A DNA stretch of 64,000 bases from Kitasatospora herbaricolor (GTDB lineage Bacteria > Actinomycetota > Actinomycetes > Streptomycetales > Streptomycetaceae), in contig NZ_JAUSVA010000003.1 of NCBI RefSeq assembly GCF_030813695.1, positions 233,883-297,882 of the forward strand, given 5' to 3'. The notes beneath the pieces were generated by a model that made no database searches, had not been told where the DNA came from, and saw only the letters and a list, made by a program, of their open reading frames with translations. Below, piece after piece: positions 52,632-61,063 of the stretch. Each line of letters starts with the position of its first letter. Position 1 is the first letter of the stretch. The position numbers and the translations under genes are program-made.

Positions 52632-53435
52632 ATGACCTCTGACCGTCCCGCGGAGATCTCCCCGGTCGTGCTGGTGAGCGGCGCGACCGGCGGAATAGGC
52701 AGTGCCGTGGCCGAGGAGCTCAGCCGGTCCGGGGCCACGGTGGTGCTGCTCGGACGGGACCCCGAACGCCTGAAGGCCGCCCGCGAGAACATCGCCGAGG
52801 CCGGCGGCGCCGAGCACCTGCTCCTGACCCGGGTGGTGGACATCAACCGCCGGCGCGCGGTCGACACCACGGTGGCCGAGCTAGCCGCCGAACTGGGCCG
52901 CATCGACGCCCTGGTCCACGCCGCCGGCGACGGCCCGGTCGCCCCGCTGGCCGAGGCCACCGACGACATGTGGCAGACCACCCTGAACAGCAAGCTGATG
53001 GGCGCCGTGCGCCTCACCCGGGCCGTCGCCGCCCCGATGACCGCCACCGGCGGCGGCCGGATCGTCCTGGTCGGCGGCGCCTTCCGCAGCACCCCCGACC
53101 CGCTCTTCCCCGTCAACAGCACCGTCAACGCCGGCCTGGCCGCCTTCGCCAAGGCCGTCTCCGCCGACCTGGGGCGCAGCGGCATCCGGGTGAACGTGGT
53201 GGACCCGGGCGCGGTGGACACCGGGCTGTGGACGCAGACCGCCAAGGAGCTGGCCGAGCGTCACGGCGCCACCGCCGAGGAGGTCACCGCCCAGGTCGTG
53301 GCGCAGACGCCGCTGGGGGTCCTGACCCGCCCGGCGGACGTCGCGCAGCTGGTGGCGTTCCTGCTCTCCCCCGCCGCGGCGCAGATCACCGGTGCCGCGG
53401 TGACCATCGACGGCGGTGCCTGCCGCGCGCTGTGA
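52632..53435 (+). CDS. SDR-family protein without catalytic triad
   Basis: A 267-residue short-chain dehydrogenase/reductase fold. The nucleotide-binding motif is good (SGATGGIG, residues 16-23), and HAAG and the C-terminal ITGAAVTIDGG are present. But the active site is not normal: where YxxxK is expected the protein has N162-S-T-V-N166, and the Ser region reads VGGAF. So Ser, Tyr and Lys are all replaced. It may bind a dinucleotide without reducing, or use a different mechanism. Under the TetR operator at 52485. The ATG at 52632 follows AAAGGA. Confidence 0.82.
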   Translation: MTSDRPAEISPVVLVSGATGGIGSAVAEELSRSGATVVLLGRDPERLKAARENIAEAGGAEHLLLTRVVDINRRRAVDTTVAELAAELGRIDALVHAAGDGPVAPLAEATDDMWQTTLNSKLMGAVRLTRAVAAPMTATGGGRIVLVGGAFRSTPDPLFPVNSTVNAGLAAFAKAVSADLGRSGIRVNVVDPGAVDTGLWTQTAKELAERHGATAEEVTAQVVAQTPLGVLTRPADVAQLVAFLLSPAAAQITGAAVTIDGGACRAL

Positions 53436-53713
53436 CGCGCGCCCCGCACCCCGCACCGCGCGCCCCGCGCGGTACCCCGCGCGCCGTACCCGTTCGTGCC
53501 GCACGGCCCGGCGCATCCGCCGCCTCCCGCGCACCGCGCGCCCCGCACGGCGCATCCGCCGCCTCCCGCGCACCGCACGGCGCACACCGCAGGTCCCGCA
53601 CGGCGCAGGTCCCGTACGTCGTGCATCGCAGGTCCCGCGGGTCCGGTGCGCCTCGTGCGTGCTTGCCGCTTCCTCCTTCCCCCGTCCCGCTCCCGTACAG
53701 ACAGGATTCCGCC
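53436..53713. repeat. Repeat-rich spacer
   Basis: No gene. The 38-bp unit with GCGCATCCGCCGCCTCCCGC is repeated at 53510-53547 and 53548-53585, and CGCAGGTCCCGCACGG-like units follow to 53640. Confidence 0.55.
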
Positions 53714-54028
53714 GTGCCGATCGTGAACGTGACCACCTGGCCCAACCAGAGCGACGAGAAGTGCCGTGAGCTGATCGAGGAGTTGACCCTGACCGTCAAC
53801 CGGGTCACCGGCGCCCCCTTCGACAAGATCACCGTGTTCATCCAGGAGATCGCGCAGAACCGCTGGGGCGAGGGCGGCGTGCTCGGCACCGACCCCGGCT
53901 TCCCCGAGCTCAGCCGCCGCCGCACCCGCCCCGCCGACACCACCGGCCCCGCCACGGACACCACCGGCGCCGCCGGCCCCGGGGTCGTGGCCGGCCCGGG
54001 GGTCGTGGCCGGCGCCGTGTCGGTGTAG
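53714..54028 (+). CDS. Tautomerase-family protein with long tail
   Basis: A 104-residue protein. After the GTG start the second residue is Pro (VPIVNVTTWPNQ), which becomes the catalytic Pro1 of 4-oxalocrotonate-tautomerase enzymes. DEKCRELIEELTLTVNRVTGAPFDKITVFIQEIAQNRWGEGG is typical. The last 35 residues (TTGPATDTTGAAGPGVVAGPGVVAG) are a Gly/Thr-rich repeat-like tail not in the family. It is between SDR and MFS genes in the same direction. Confidence 0.85.
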   Translation: MPIVNVTTWPNQSDEKCRELIEELTLTVNRVTGAPFDKITVFIQEIAQNRWGEGGVLGTDPGFPELSRRRTRPADTTGPATDTTGAAGPGVVAGPGVVAGAVSV

Positions 54029-54087
54029 TGCCCGCCCCTTCCCGCTCCTCCTCCCCGTCCGTCACCCTTCTCCCTGGAGTTGTCCCG

Positions 54088-55518
54088 ATGGCCATGACCA
54101 TCACCCGCGGTACGCGCTCCCCCGCGCCCGCCCCCGCCGGGGCCGACGAGCCCCGCCGTCCCTCCCGTCCCTCCTCGCCGCACCTGGTACTGGCGGCCGC
54201 GCTGCTGAGCTTCTTCGTGATCTCGCTGGACGGCTCGGTGGTCAACGTCGCGCTGCCGGCCATCGCGCACAGCCTCAGCGGCGACATGACGGCCCTGCAG
54301 TGGGTCGTCGACGGCTACACCCTGATGTTCGCCGCGCTGATGCTGTCGGCCGGCGCCGCGGCGGACCGCATCGGCGCCAACCGCGCCTACGCGGTGGGCC
54401 TGGGCGCCTTCACGCTCGCCTCCGCGGCCTGCGGCCTGGCCCCTGGCCTGGGCGCGCTGATCGGCGCCCGCATGGTGCAGGGCGCGGCCGCCGCCATCAT
54501 GGTGCCCACCTCGCTGGCCCTGATCCGCCAGAGCTACACCGACCCGGGCAAGCGGGCCCGGGCGGTGGCGATCTGGACGGCCGCCGGCGCGGTGGCGGTG
54601 GCCATCGGCCCGGTCGCCGGCGGCGCCCTGACCACGGCCTGGAACTGGCAGTCCATCTTCTTCCTCAACATCCCGGTGGGCGCGGTGGGCCTGGCCCTGC
54701 TCGCCCGCATCCCCCGCTCCCCGCGCCGCGCCGCCCCCCTGGACCTCTTCGGCCAGCTGTCGATCGTGGTCGGCCTCGCGAGCCTGACCTACGCCGTCAT
54801 CGAAGGCGGACGCGACGGCTTCAGCTCCCCGCAGATCCTCGCCACCCTGGCCGTCTCCGCCGTCGCCCTGGTCCTGTTCCTGGTCGGCCAGGCCCGCCGG
54901 GCACAGCCCATGGTCCCGCTGGGACTGCTGCGCTCACGCACGGTGGTGGTCTGCGTGGCGGCCGGATTCGCCCTGAACGCGGTCTTCTACGGGGTCATCT
55001 TCCTGTTCGGCCTGTACTTCCAGCAGATGCGCGGGGAGTCCGCGGTCAGCGCCGGAGCGATGTTCGTGCCGATGTGCGGACTGATCGCGGTGGTGAACAT
55101 GGCGAGCGTCAAGCTGTCGGCCCGCACCGGACCGCGGGTGCCGATGGTCCTCGGCCAACTCATCATGGGCGCCGGCGCACTGGTCCTGCTCCTGGTCGGC
55201 CCCCACACCCCGGTCCTGGTGCCGGTCCTGCTGCTCGTCCCGGTGGGCATCGGCGGCGGACTCGCGGTGCCCTCGCTGACCGCCGTACTGCTGGAGAGCG
55301 TCGCCGCGGAATGGGCCGGCACCGCCGCCGCGGTACTGAACACCTGCCGACAGGTCGGCGGCTGCCTGGCCATCGCCGTGTTCGGCGCACTGATCGCCGA
55401 ACAGACCTCCTTCCAGCACGGCCTGACAGTCAGCCTCGTGATCTCCGGCGCCATGCTCGCGGCAACCGCCGCAGCAACCCTGGTCCTGCTCCCCAAGTCC
55501 ACCAAAACCACCACCTGA
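54088..55518 (+). CDS. MFS transporter, DHA2 type
   Basis: A 476-residue, 14-helix exporter: helix 1 FFVISLDGSVVNVALPAIA (motif D1), motif A GAAADRIGANRAY and motif C AGAVAVAIGPVAGGAL. It is preceded by a Pro-rich cytoplasmic tail of 30 residues. It is the last gene of the rightward unit SDR-tautomerase-MFS and probably exports the product of the locus. GGAG lies 8 nt before the ATG. Confidence 0.9.
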   Translation: MAMTITRGTRSPAPAPAGADEPRRPSRPSSPHLVLAAALLSFFVISLDGSVVNVALPAIAHSLSGDMTALQWVVDGYTLMFAALMLSAGAAADRIGANRAYAVGLGAFTLASAACGLAPGLGALIGARMVQGAAAAIMVPTSLALIRQSYTDPGKRARAVAIWTAAGAVAVAIGPVAGGALTTAWNWQSIFFLNIPVGAVGLALLARIPRSPRRAAPLDLFGQLSIVVGLASLTYAVIEGGRDGFSSPQILATLAVSAVALVLFLVGQARRAQPMVPLGLLRSRTVVVCVAAGFALNAVFYGVIFLFGLYFQQMRGESAVSAGAMFVPMCGLIAVVNMASVKLSARTGPRVPMVLGQLIMGAGALVLLLVGPHTPVLVPVLLLVPVGIGGGLAVPSLTAVLLESVAAEWAGTAAAVLNTCRQVGGCLAIAVFGALIAEQTSFQHGLTVSLVISGAMLAATAAATLVLLPKSTKTTT

Positions 55519-55535
55519 CCCCCCACCCCCAGCGA

Positions 55536-55604
55536 GGGGGCCGGGCCCGCCGCGCACCTGGGGGTGCAGAGCAAGGGACCCGGCCCCCTTCACCCTGCAC
55601 CCCC
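55536..55604. terminator. Terminator with interleaved stems
   Basis: GGGGGCCGGG (55536-55545) pairs with CCCGGCCCCC (55579-55588), and GGGGGTGCAG (55560-55569) with CTGCACCCCC (55595-55604). The two stems are interleaved, so they exclude each other or form a pseudoknot. It lies just after the MFS stop. Confidence 0.55.
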
Positions 55605-57308
55605 ACACCGCCGGTGCCACCCGCACCGCCGGCACCGCGGCGGGCAACACGAACACGACCACCGGACCGCGGACCTGCGGGCCGCAGGGCGCCGGCCCTG
55701 CGGCCCGCAGGTCCGTAAGAACACAGCCCGACGACACCCCCGACACCGCCCGCCCGGCACGGGCAGCCGATCCGCAGGGCACCCAGACCGCAAAGCCGCA
55801 GACACCCCGCCCCCCGCGCCACGGACAGCAGACGACCGACGACGGGCATGCGAGCCGCGCACCCGCGAGAACACCGGCCGGCACCGGCGGCACACATGCA
55901 AGCAGCACAAACACCACCCCCAGCAACCAACCGGCATGCAGGCCACCGCCGCGCACGCACCCACGCCACCCGCACCAGAGACACGGCACCAGGGGCACTG
56001 CGGCGGGGGCACTGCGGCGGAGGAGGAGCAGCAGCAGCAGCAGCAGCCCGACGGTACCGAGGTACCGAGGCACCGAGGCGATCAACACGGCACGACCGCC
56101 GGCAACAGGACCTCGACCGCAGGGGGCCGGCCCACGCGGGCCGCCGCCCGGCAGGCACGGGGGCGGCCCCCGGGCCGGACGGACAGGCGCCGCGGGCGGT
56201 ACAGCCGCGAGCAGCACGAACACGACCTCGGGCGGCAGGGGACCGACCGCAAGCGGCAGGCACGCGGGCCGCCGCCCGGCAGAACAGATGACGGACCGTC
56301 GGCCGACGGCACCGGCGCCACAGCCGGCGCGGGCAGCGGATCCGCGGGGCGCCAAGGCCACGGGGCCACCGGCACACGGACCACCGGGCCGCAGACGGCA
56401 GGAACACAGGCCGCCCCGGCGCAGCGAAACCACCGACACGGCCGTAAGCCGCACGGACACGTCCGCTGGCGGCAGGGGCCCGCCCACCCGGGCGGCCGTC
56501 CTGCGGGCCGCCGCCGGGGGCGGGTGGGCGGGTGGCGGCCCGGGGGCCGGCGGCACGGGTGCCACCGGGGCGCGGGTGCCACCGGGGCGCGGCCATGAGC
56601 AGCACGAACACAACCTCAGGCGACAGGGGCCCGCCCGCCGGGCGGCCGTCCTGCGGTCCGCCGCCGGAGGCGGCCGGGTGGCGGCCCGGGGGCCGGCGGC
56701 ACGGGCGCCACCGGGGCGCGGCCGTGAGCAGCGGGCTTGCGCGGGGGCCGCCGCCCGGCAGAACGGGTGACGGACCGTCGGCCGTCGGCACCGGCGCCAC
56801 AGCCGGCGCGGGCAGCGGATCCGCAGGCGCCGGATCCGCAGGCACCAAGGCCCCGGGGCCACCGGCACGCGGGCCTCCGCGCCGCAGACGGCAGATGGCA
56901 GGCATACGGGCCGTCGCCGGGCAGGAACACAGGCCGCCGGCACGGGCGCCACCAACGGCACGGCCGGGAGCAGCACGGACAACACGTCCGCGGGCAGCAG
57001 AGGCTGACGTCAGGGCTGCCGGCATGCGCGGATCGCCATTCGGGGGCGCGGCCGTGAGCCGCACGGACACGACCTCAGGCGGCAGGACACAGGCCGCCGG
57101 AAGTGGTGGCACAGCGACGGCAAGGGCGGCACCGGCGAAGGGGCGTACAGGCGGCGCGGCCGTGAGCCGCACGGACACGTCCGCGGGCGGCGGGAGCTCG
57201 AGCGCGGGCGGGGCCCGGCGGCTGTGGGCGGTGCGGAAGCCACCGGTCCGGATCCGGCCGCCACCGGCGGGGATCCGGACCCGGGACAGGATGGGAGTGT
57301 GACGCCAA
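55605..57308. repeat. 1.7-kb gene-free degenerate repeat region
   Basis: No gene is supported in 1.7 kb. Long open frames exist leftward, but they are Arg/Pro/Ala-rich, repeat with the DNA and have no ribosome sites. Recurrent units include GAGC(A/C)GCACG(A/G)ACAC(G/A)AC(C) near 55650, 56216, 56598, 57056 and 57166. A unit of at least 75 bp around GACGGACCGTCGGCC is at about 56268-56346 and again at about 56746-56825, with few changes, 479 bp apart. A 20-bp perfect stem (55670-55689 with 55696-55715) is near the left end. Confidence 0.6.
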
Positions 57309-57352
57309 TCACACCGCAATAATACCTTCGCGAAGGTATTATTGCGGTGTGA
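57309..57352. promoter_or_regulatory. 44-bp perfect palindrome with ARE core
   Basis: All 22 bases of the left arm (57309-57330) are complemented by the right arm (57331-57352) without a spacer. The centre ATACCTTCGCGAAGGTAT is the ideal form of the ARE-like sites in this window. It ends five bases before the first ATG of the MerR-like gene. Confidence 0.85.
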
Positions 57353-57356
57353 AGCG

Positions 57357-58046
57357 ATGGATGGACAGCACATGACCGCGCTCGCACTGCGGGAGAAGGT
57401 CCGCGCCTACAACCGGCGGGCCGAACTCGTCCGGGCTCTGGAACATCTGCCCCGCGGCCCCGCTCCGCACCGTCCGCCGCCCCCGGGGGCCGGACAGGAC
57501 GGCCCCGCGCACGACGCGGACGAAGCCGCCGCCGGGCGGCGCGGCGAGGCCCCTGAACCCCCCTCAGCAGTACCGCCCCTCCCCTCCCCTGCCGCCTTAC
57601 GAAGGGTTGCCACCGTGACCACGCCCCTGTCCGCCACCACCCGCCGCGCCGAGACCTTCTCCCCCGTCGAGGTCGAACGGATCAGCGGCCTCTCCTCCGA
57701 GGACCTCCTGTGGTACGAGGAACTGGGACTCATCGACTCCGTCTCGCGCGAACCCGGCGGCCAACGCGTCTACTCCGCCTCCAACCTGCGCTGGCTGGAA
57801 TTCCTCAACCGCCTGCGCTCCACCGGAATGCCGGTCCAGGAAATGGGCCGCTACGTCGAACTCGCCCAGGCCGGCGACCACACCGTCGGCGAACGACGCG
57901 ACCTGCTCGCCGGCCACCGCCGCCGCGTCCTCGCCCACGCCGAGGAACTCGCCGCCACCGTCCACTACCTCGACTGGCAGATCGACTTCTACGACAAGAA
58001 GCGCACCGCCCTCACCACCGGATCCCCATGCACCGAAACAAGCTGA
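57357..58046 (+). CDS. MerR-like regulator
   Basis: A 229-residue protein if started at the ATG at 57357. The last 140 residues are a MerR winged helix: FSPVEVERISGLSSEDLLWYEELGLIDSVSREPGGQRVY, then a helix ending YLDWQIDFYDKKR. The first 85 residues start helical (LREKVRAYNRRAELVRALEHL) and turn Pro/Gly-rich, and contain a TTA codon at 57597-57599. The GTG at 57615, with GAAGG upstream, would give a plain MerR protein of 143 residues. The palindrome next to the early starts favours the long form or at least a leader there. Confidence 0.75.
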   Translation: MDGQHMTALALREKVRAYNRRAELVRALEHLPRGPAPHRPPPPGAGQDGPAHDADEAAAGRRGEAPEPPSAVPPLPSPAALRRVATVTTPLSATTRRAETFSPVEVERISGLSSEDLLWYEELGLIDSVSREPGGQRVYSASNLRWLEFLNRLRSTGMPVQEMGRYVELAQAGDHTVGERRDLLAGHRRRVLAHAEELAATVHYLDWQIDFYDKKRTALTTGSPCTETS

Positions 58047-58145
58047 ACCCACCACAACCCGACCACCACACCACAGCACAGGCCCACACCACAGCACCAG
58101 CAGAACCGGAACCGGGCCCGGGACCGGGACCGCACAACCGGACCC

Positions 58146-58193
58146 GGCAACCCGGCAACCCGGCAACCCGGCAACCCGGCAACCCGGCAACCC
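58146..58193. repeat. 8-bp tandem repeat, six copies
   Basis: GGCAACCC six times without change, 100 bp after the MerR-like stop. Confidence 0.9.
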
Positions 58194-58316
58194 GGACACA
58201 GCACACACCACCGCAGCACCGACCGGAACCGCGCACAGCACGGAACCGGACCACAACCCGACCCGGCGCGCCACGAAGGCACCGGGCCGCCCGGATCCGG
58301 CGCGCGGCGCCCGGTC

Positions 58317-58386
58317 CAGGGTGCGGCGGGGTCCAGGGTGCGGCGGGCGGTCCAGGGTGCGGCGGGGTCCAGGGTGCGGCGGGCGG
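58317..58386. repeat. Tandem repeat of GTCCAGGGTGCGGCGG
   Basis: Four units of about 16-20 bp in an alternating order (GTCCAGGGTGCGGCGGG followed by GTCCAGGGTGCGGCGGGCG), that is, a 35-bp higher-order repeat in two copies. Confidence 0.8.
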
Positions 58387-58559
58387 TCGGGAGCGGTCAG
58401 CTCCCCGTGCCCGCCGGTCCACACGTACGCGTACGTGTCCGTGCGCACCCAAGCACCCGTACCCGCACGCGTCCGGCCTGCCCGGCCCGGGACGGGTACG
58501 GGTGCGGGTGCGGGTGCGGGCACGGATCGGGTACGTACACGTACGCCGGCGCACCCGGC

Positions 58560-59240
58560 CCCCGGCCCACCCAACGGCCCCGCACCCTGGGCACGTTCGC
58601 CCACCCGCTCACGGACGCGCCGGCACGGATCCGCAGGCACGCGGCGGCCGGCCACGCGCACCCGCGAACCCGGACCCCTGCGGCATCCCCACCCCCCGGG
58701 CACGCCCGCCCGTTCAGCGGCACACACCCCCGGACACACCAACGGGCAGCGGCCGCACACACCCCCGGACACACCAACGGGCAGCGGCCGCACACAGGCA
58801 CGGATCCCTCCAACCCGCCCTGCCCCCCCCCCCCCCCCCCCCCGGGCGCGCGCCGCCCACCCACCGGCGCGAAGGCGCGCAACAAGATCGCGTGGGTGCA
58901 CACCGGCCCGCACCGCCCCAACACCCATACATCCGGGCCACGTTCGCTCGCCCACCCGCCCACGCCCACGTGGACACACGGCGGCTGCGCGTGGACCCGG
59001 CCCCTCCGACATCCATGCTCCCCTGCGCACACCCACCCGCCCACGGGGCGCGCGGGCGCGGCCGCACGGACACCCGGCGGACGGCTGCGGATGTGCGCGC
59101 CGACCGGACCCCTCCAACGACCCAGCACCCCGGACACGTTCGCCCACCCGCTCACCGGCACACCCCCACCGGTATACCGAGGCGCAGGCGGCAACGGGCA
59201 CGCGCACGCGCACCCGAACCCTCCAACGACCCAACACCCC
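58560..59240. repeat. Degenerate minisatellite stretch
   Basis: No gene. It carries a 35-bp unit twice (58721-58755 and 58756-58790), a run of 21 C (58823-58843) and loose copies of the motif CACGTTCGCCCACCCGCTCAC (about 58590, 59118) preceded by CACCC(C/T)GG. They look like decayed relatives of the 128-bp array to the right. Confidence 0.55.
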
Positions 59241-59640
59241 GGCACGCTCGCACCTACGCGGGCACCCACCCACGGACGCGGCCGACGACCGCGGGCGCAC
59301 GAGCGGCCACCGGTGCGGTGCGGCACCGGCACCCAACCACGGCACCCCTTCCAACCCCCACCAACCTCAGCACGCTCGCACCCACGCGAGCACCCACCCA
59401 CGGACGCGGCCGACGACCGCGGGCGCACGAGCGGCCACCGGTGCGGTGCGGCACCGGCACCCAACCCCGGCACCCCTTCCAACCCCCACCAACCTCAGCA
59501 CCCTCGCACCCACGCGAGCACCCACCCACGGACGCGCGAACGCGTGCGGCGAGCGGCAGGTGCGCAGCCCCGGAACCCTTCCAATCCCCCAGCAACCTCG
59601 GCACGCTCGCACCTTCGCGGGCACCCACGGATGCACGAAC
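59230..59640. repeat. 128-bp tandem array
   Basis: The unit with CACGGACGCGGCCGACGACC starts at 59271 and again at 59399 (128 bp later), almost without change for the full length; a third copy starts at 59527 with the same spacing but diverges after 15 bp, and a shortened fourth is near 59626. Each unit has CTCGCACCCACGCGAGCACC, which is itself a dyad (CTCGC/GCGAG). Confidence 0.75.
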
Positions 59641-59681
59641 GAACGCGTGGCGGCCGGCTGCCGGTGCCGGTGCCGGTGCGG

Positions 59682-60995
59682 TCAGGGTGCGGCCGGCCGC
59701 AGGACGGCGGCGGCGAAGGCCTCGGCGGCGGGTCCCATCCGCAGGGCCCCGTGGGAGGCGACCGTCGTCACGTCCCGGCACAGGCGCAGCAGGGTGGCGC
59801 CGTGAAGGTCCTCGACCGGGCGTTCCTCGTGGGGGTCGGTGGTGTCGGCCAGGCGTCGGACGGCGGTGGCCAGCAGGGTCACGGCGAGGACGGCGTCGCG
59901 TCGGTTGCGGGCCACCAGGTGCTCGGTGACCGGTTCGGTGTCGGCGCGGCGGGCGGCCTCGGTGAGCAGCAGCCCGGCGGTGTCGATCTCGCCCGAGGCA
60001 CGGGCGAGGGTATCGGCGATGCCGGCGGCGCCCGCAGTACCGGCCGTGCCGGTAGTACCGGCGATGCCCGCCGTGCCCGCAGCACCGACGGTGCGGGCCG
60101 TGTCGGCCGTGTCGGCGGTGTCGGCGGTGCGGGCCGTGTCGGCCGTGTCTGCGGTGCCGGCCGTGTCGGCCGTGTCTGCGGTGCCGGCCCTGTCGGCCGT
60201 GTCTGCGGTGTCGGGGGCGCGGGGGGTGTCGGGTGCGTGGGCGGTGTCGGGTGCGGCCCGGCGGGTCCACAGGTGCAGGGCGCGGGTGGCGGCGCCCAGG
60301 GCGGGGGCGGCGAACATCAGGGCGCCGGCCAGGTGCGCGGGCGCGCCGTGACAGCGGGAACGGCCGGCGCCGGGGCGTCCGGCCATCAGGTCGGCGAGGA
60401 GGAAGGTGCGATGGTGCGGGACGTGGACGGACTCGGCGAGGACGGAGTTGCTGCCGGTGCCGCGCAACCCCGGGCTGTCCCAGGTGTCGAGGACGGTGAG
60501 GTCACGGGCCGGCACCGCCAGCACCAGGGCACCCCCGCCCGGCTCCTGCGGGGCCGCGAGCAGGACCCAGTCGGCGAAGTCCACGCCGCTGGCGCACTTC
60601 CAGTACCCGCTCAGCAGCAGACCACCACCCGCGGCGGGCACAGCGGTACCGGCGGGCGGGAAGAGCGCCGCGGCGATCCTCGCATCGGGCCCCTGCGCCC
60701 ACACCTCGTCCCGGCCCCGCGCGGGCAGGTAGGAGGCGATGCGCCCGTGGGCGGCCAGCAGCGCCGCGCACCACGCCGCACTCGGGCACCCCCGCTCCGC
60801 CAACCGCGCACTGCGGTGCACCAACTCGGCGAAGCCGCCCTCCGCACCACCCCGGGCCCGGGACACGAAATGCCGCGCGAAACCGGCGTCCACCAACGCC
60901 CGGACCGTCTCACCGGCCAACCGCCGCTCACGCTCCGCACGCCCCGCATGCCGGGCGGCGACGACGGCGGCATGGCCGAGCAGATCAACACGCAT
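59682..60995 (-). CDS. Acyl-CoA dehydrogenase-like protein with repeat insertion
   Basis: A 437-residue acyl-CoA-dehydrogenase-fold enzyme of the flavin monooxygenase type: FARHFVSRARGGAEGGFAEL, GCPSAAWCAALLAAHGRIAS, GGGLLLSGYWKCASGVDFADW and LDTWDSPGLRGTGSNSVLAESVHVP. The C-terminal domain is split by about 80 residues (248-329) of the type ADTADTAGTADTADTARTAD, a coding tandem repeat. Related enzymes occur next to AfsA genes in butyrolactone/butenolide loci and modify the side chain. The ATG at 60995 overlaps the ARE-like site region. It is divergent from the first ScbR-like gene. Confidence 0.82.
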   Translation of the reverse strand: MRVDLLGHAAVVAARHAGRAERERRLAGETVRALVDAGFARHFVSRARGGAEGGFAELVHRSARLAERGCPSAAWCAALLAAHGRIASYLPARGRDEVWAQGPDARIAAALFPPAGTAVPAAGGGLLLSGYWKCASGVDFADWVLLAAPQEPGGGALVLAVPARDLTVLDTWDSPGLRGTGSNSVLAESVHVPHHRTFLLADLMAGRPGAGRSRCHGAPAHLAGALMFAAPALGAATRALHLWTRRAAPDTAHAPDTPRAPDTADTADRAGTADTADTAGTADTADTARTADTADTADTARTVGAAGTAGIAGTTGTAGTAGAAGIADTLARASGEIDTAGLLLTEAARRADTEPVTEHLVARNRRDAVLAVTLLATAVRRLADTTDPHEERPVEDLHGATLLRLCRDVTTVASHGALRMGPAAEAFAAAVLRPAAP

Positions 60996-61000
60996 ATAAC

Positions 61001-61018
61001 ATTCCTTCACGAAGGTAT
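61001..61018. promoter_or_regulatory. ARE-like palindrome, divergent promoter
   Basis: ATTCCTTCACGAAGGTAT, 7 of 8 arm positions matched. It lies 5 bp upstream of the acyl-CoA-dehydrogenase ATG and 46 bp before the ScbR-like start, so it can control both. Confidence 0.7.
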
Positions 61019-61063
61019 CGTTGATGGGGATGTCACACCACAACCGACCCGGGGGGACACCCG

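Noticed and set aside
57309..57352. Replicon telomere or origin signal
   Set aside because: The palindrome has an ARE core and lies in a promoter inside the window; no terminal-protein, replication or partition genes are near.
54934..57373. Leftward open frames of about 650-680 codons across the MFS gene and the repeat region
   Set aside because: They are antisense to a clear MFS gene for part of their length, have Arg/Pro/Ala-rich repetitive sequence following the DNA repeats, and lack ribosome sites. High GC alone keeps such frames open.
58146..59640. CRISPR-like arrays
   Set aside because: The repeats are contiguous without unique spacers, and no cas gene is in the window.
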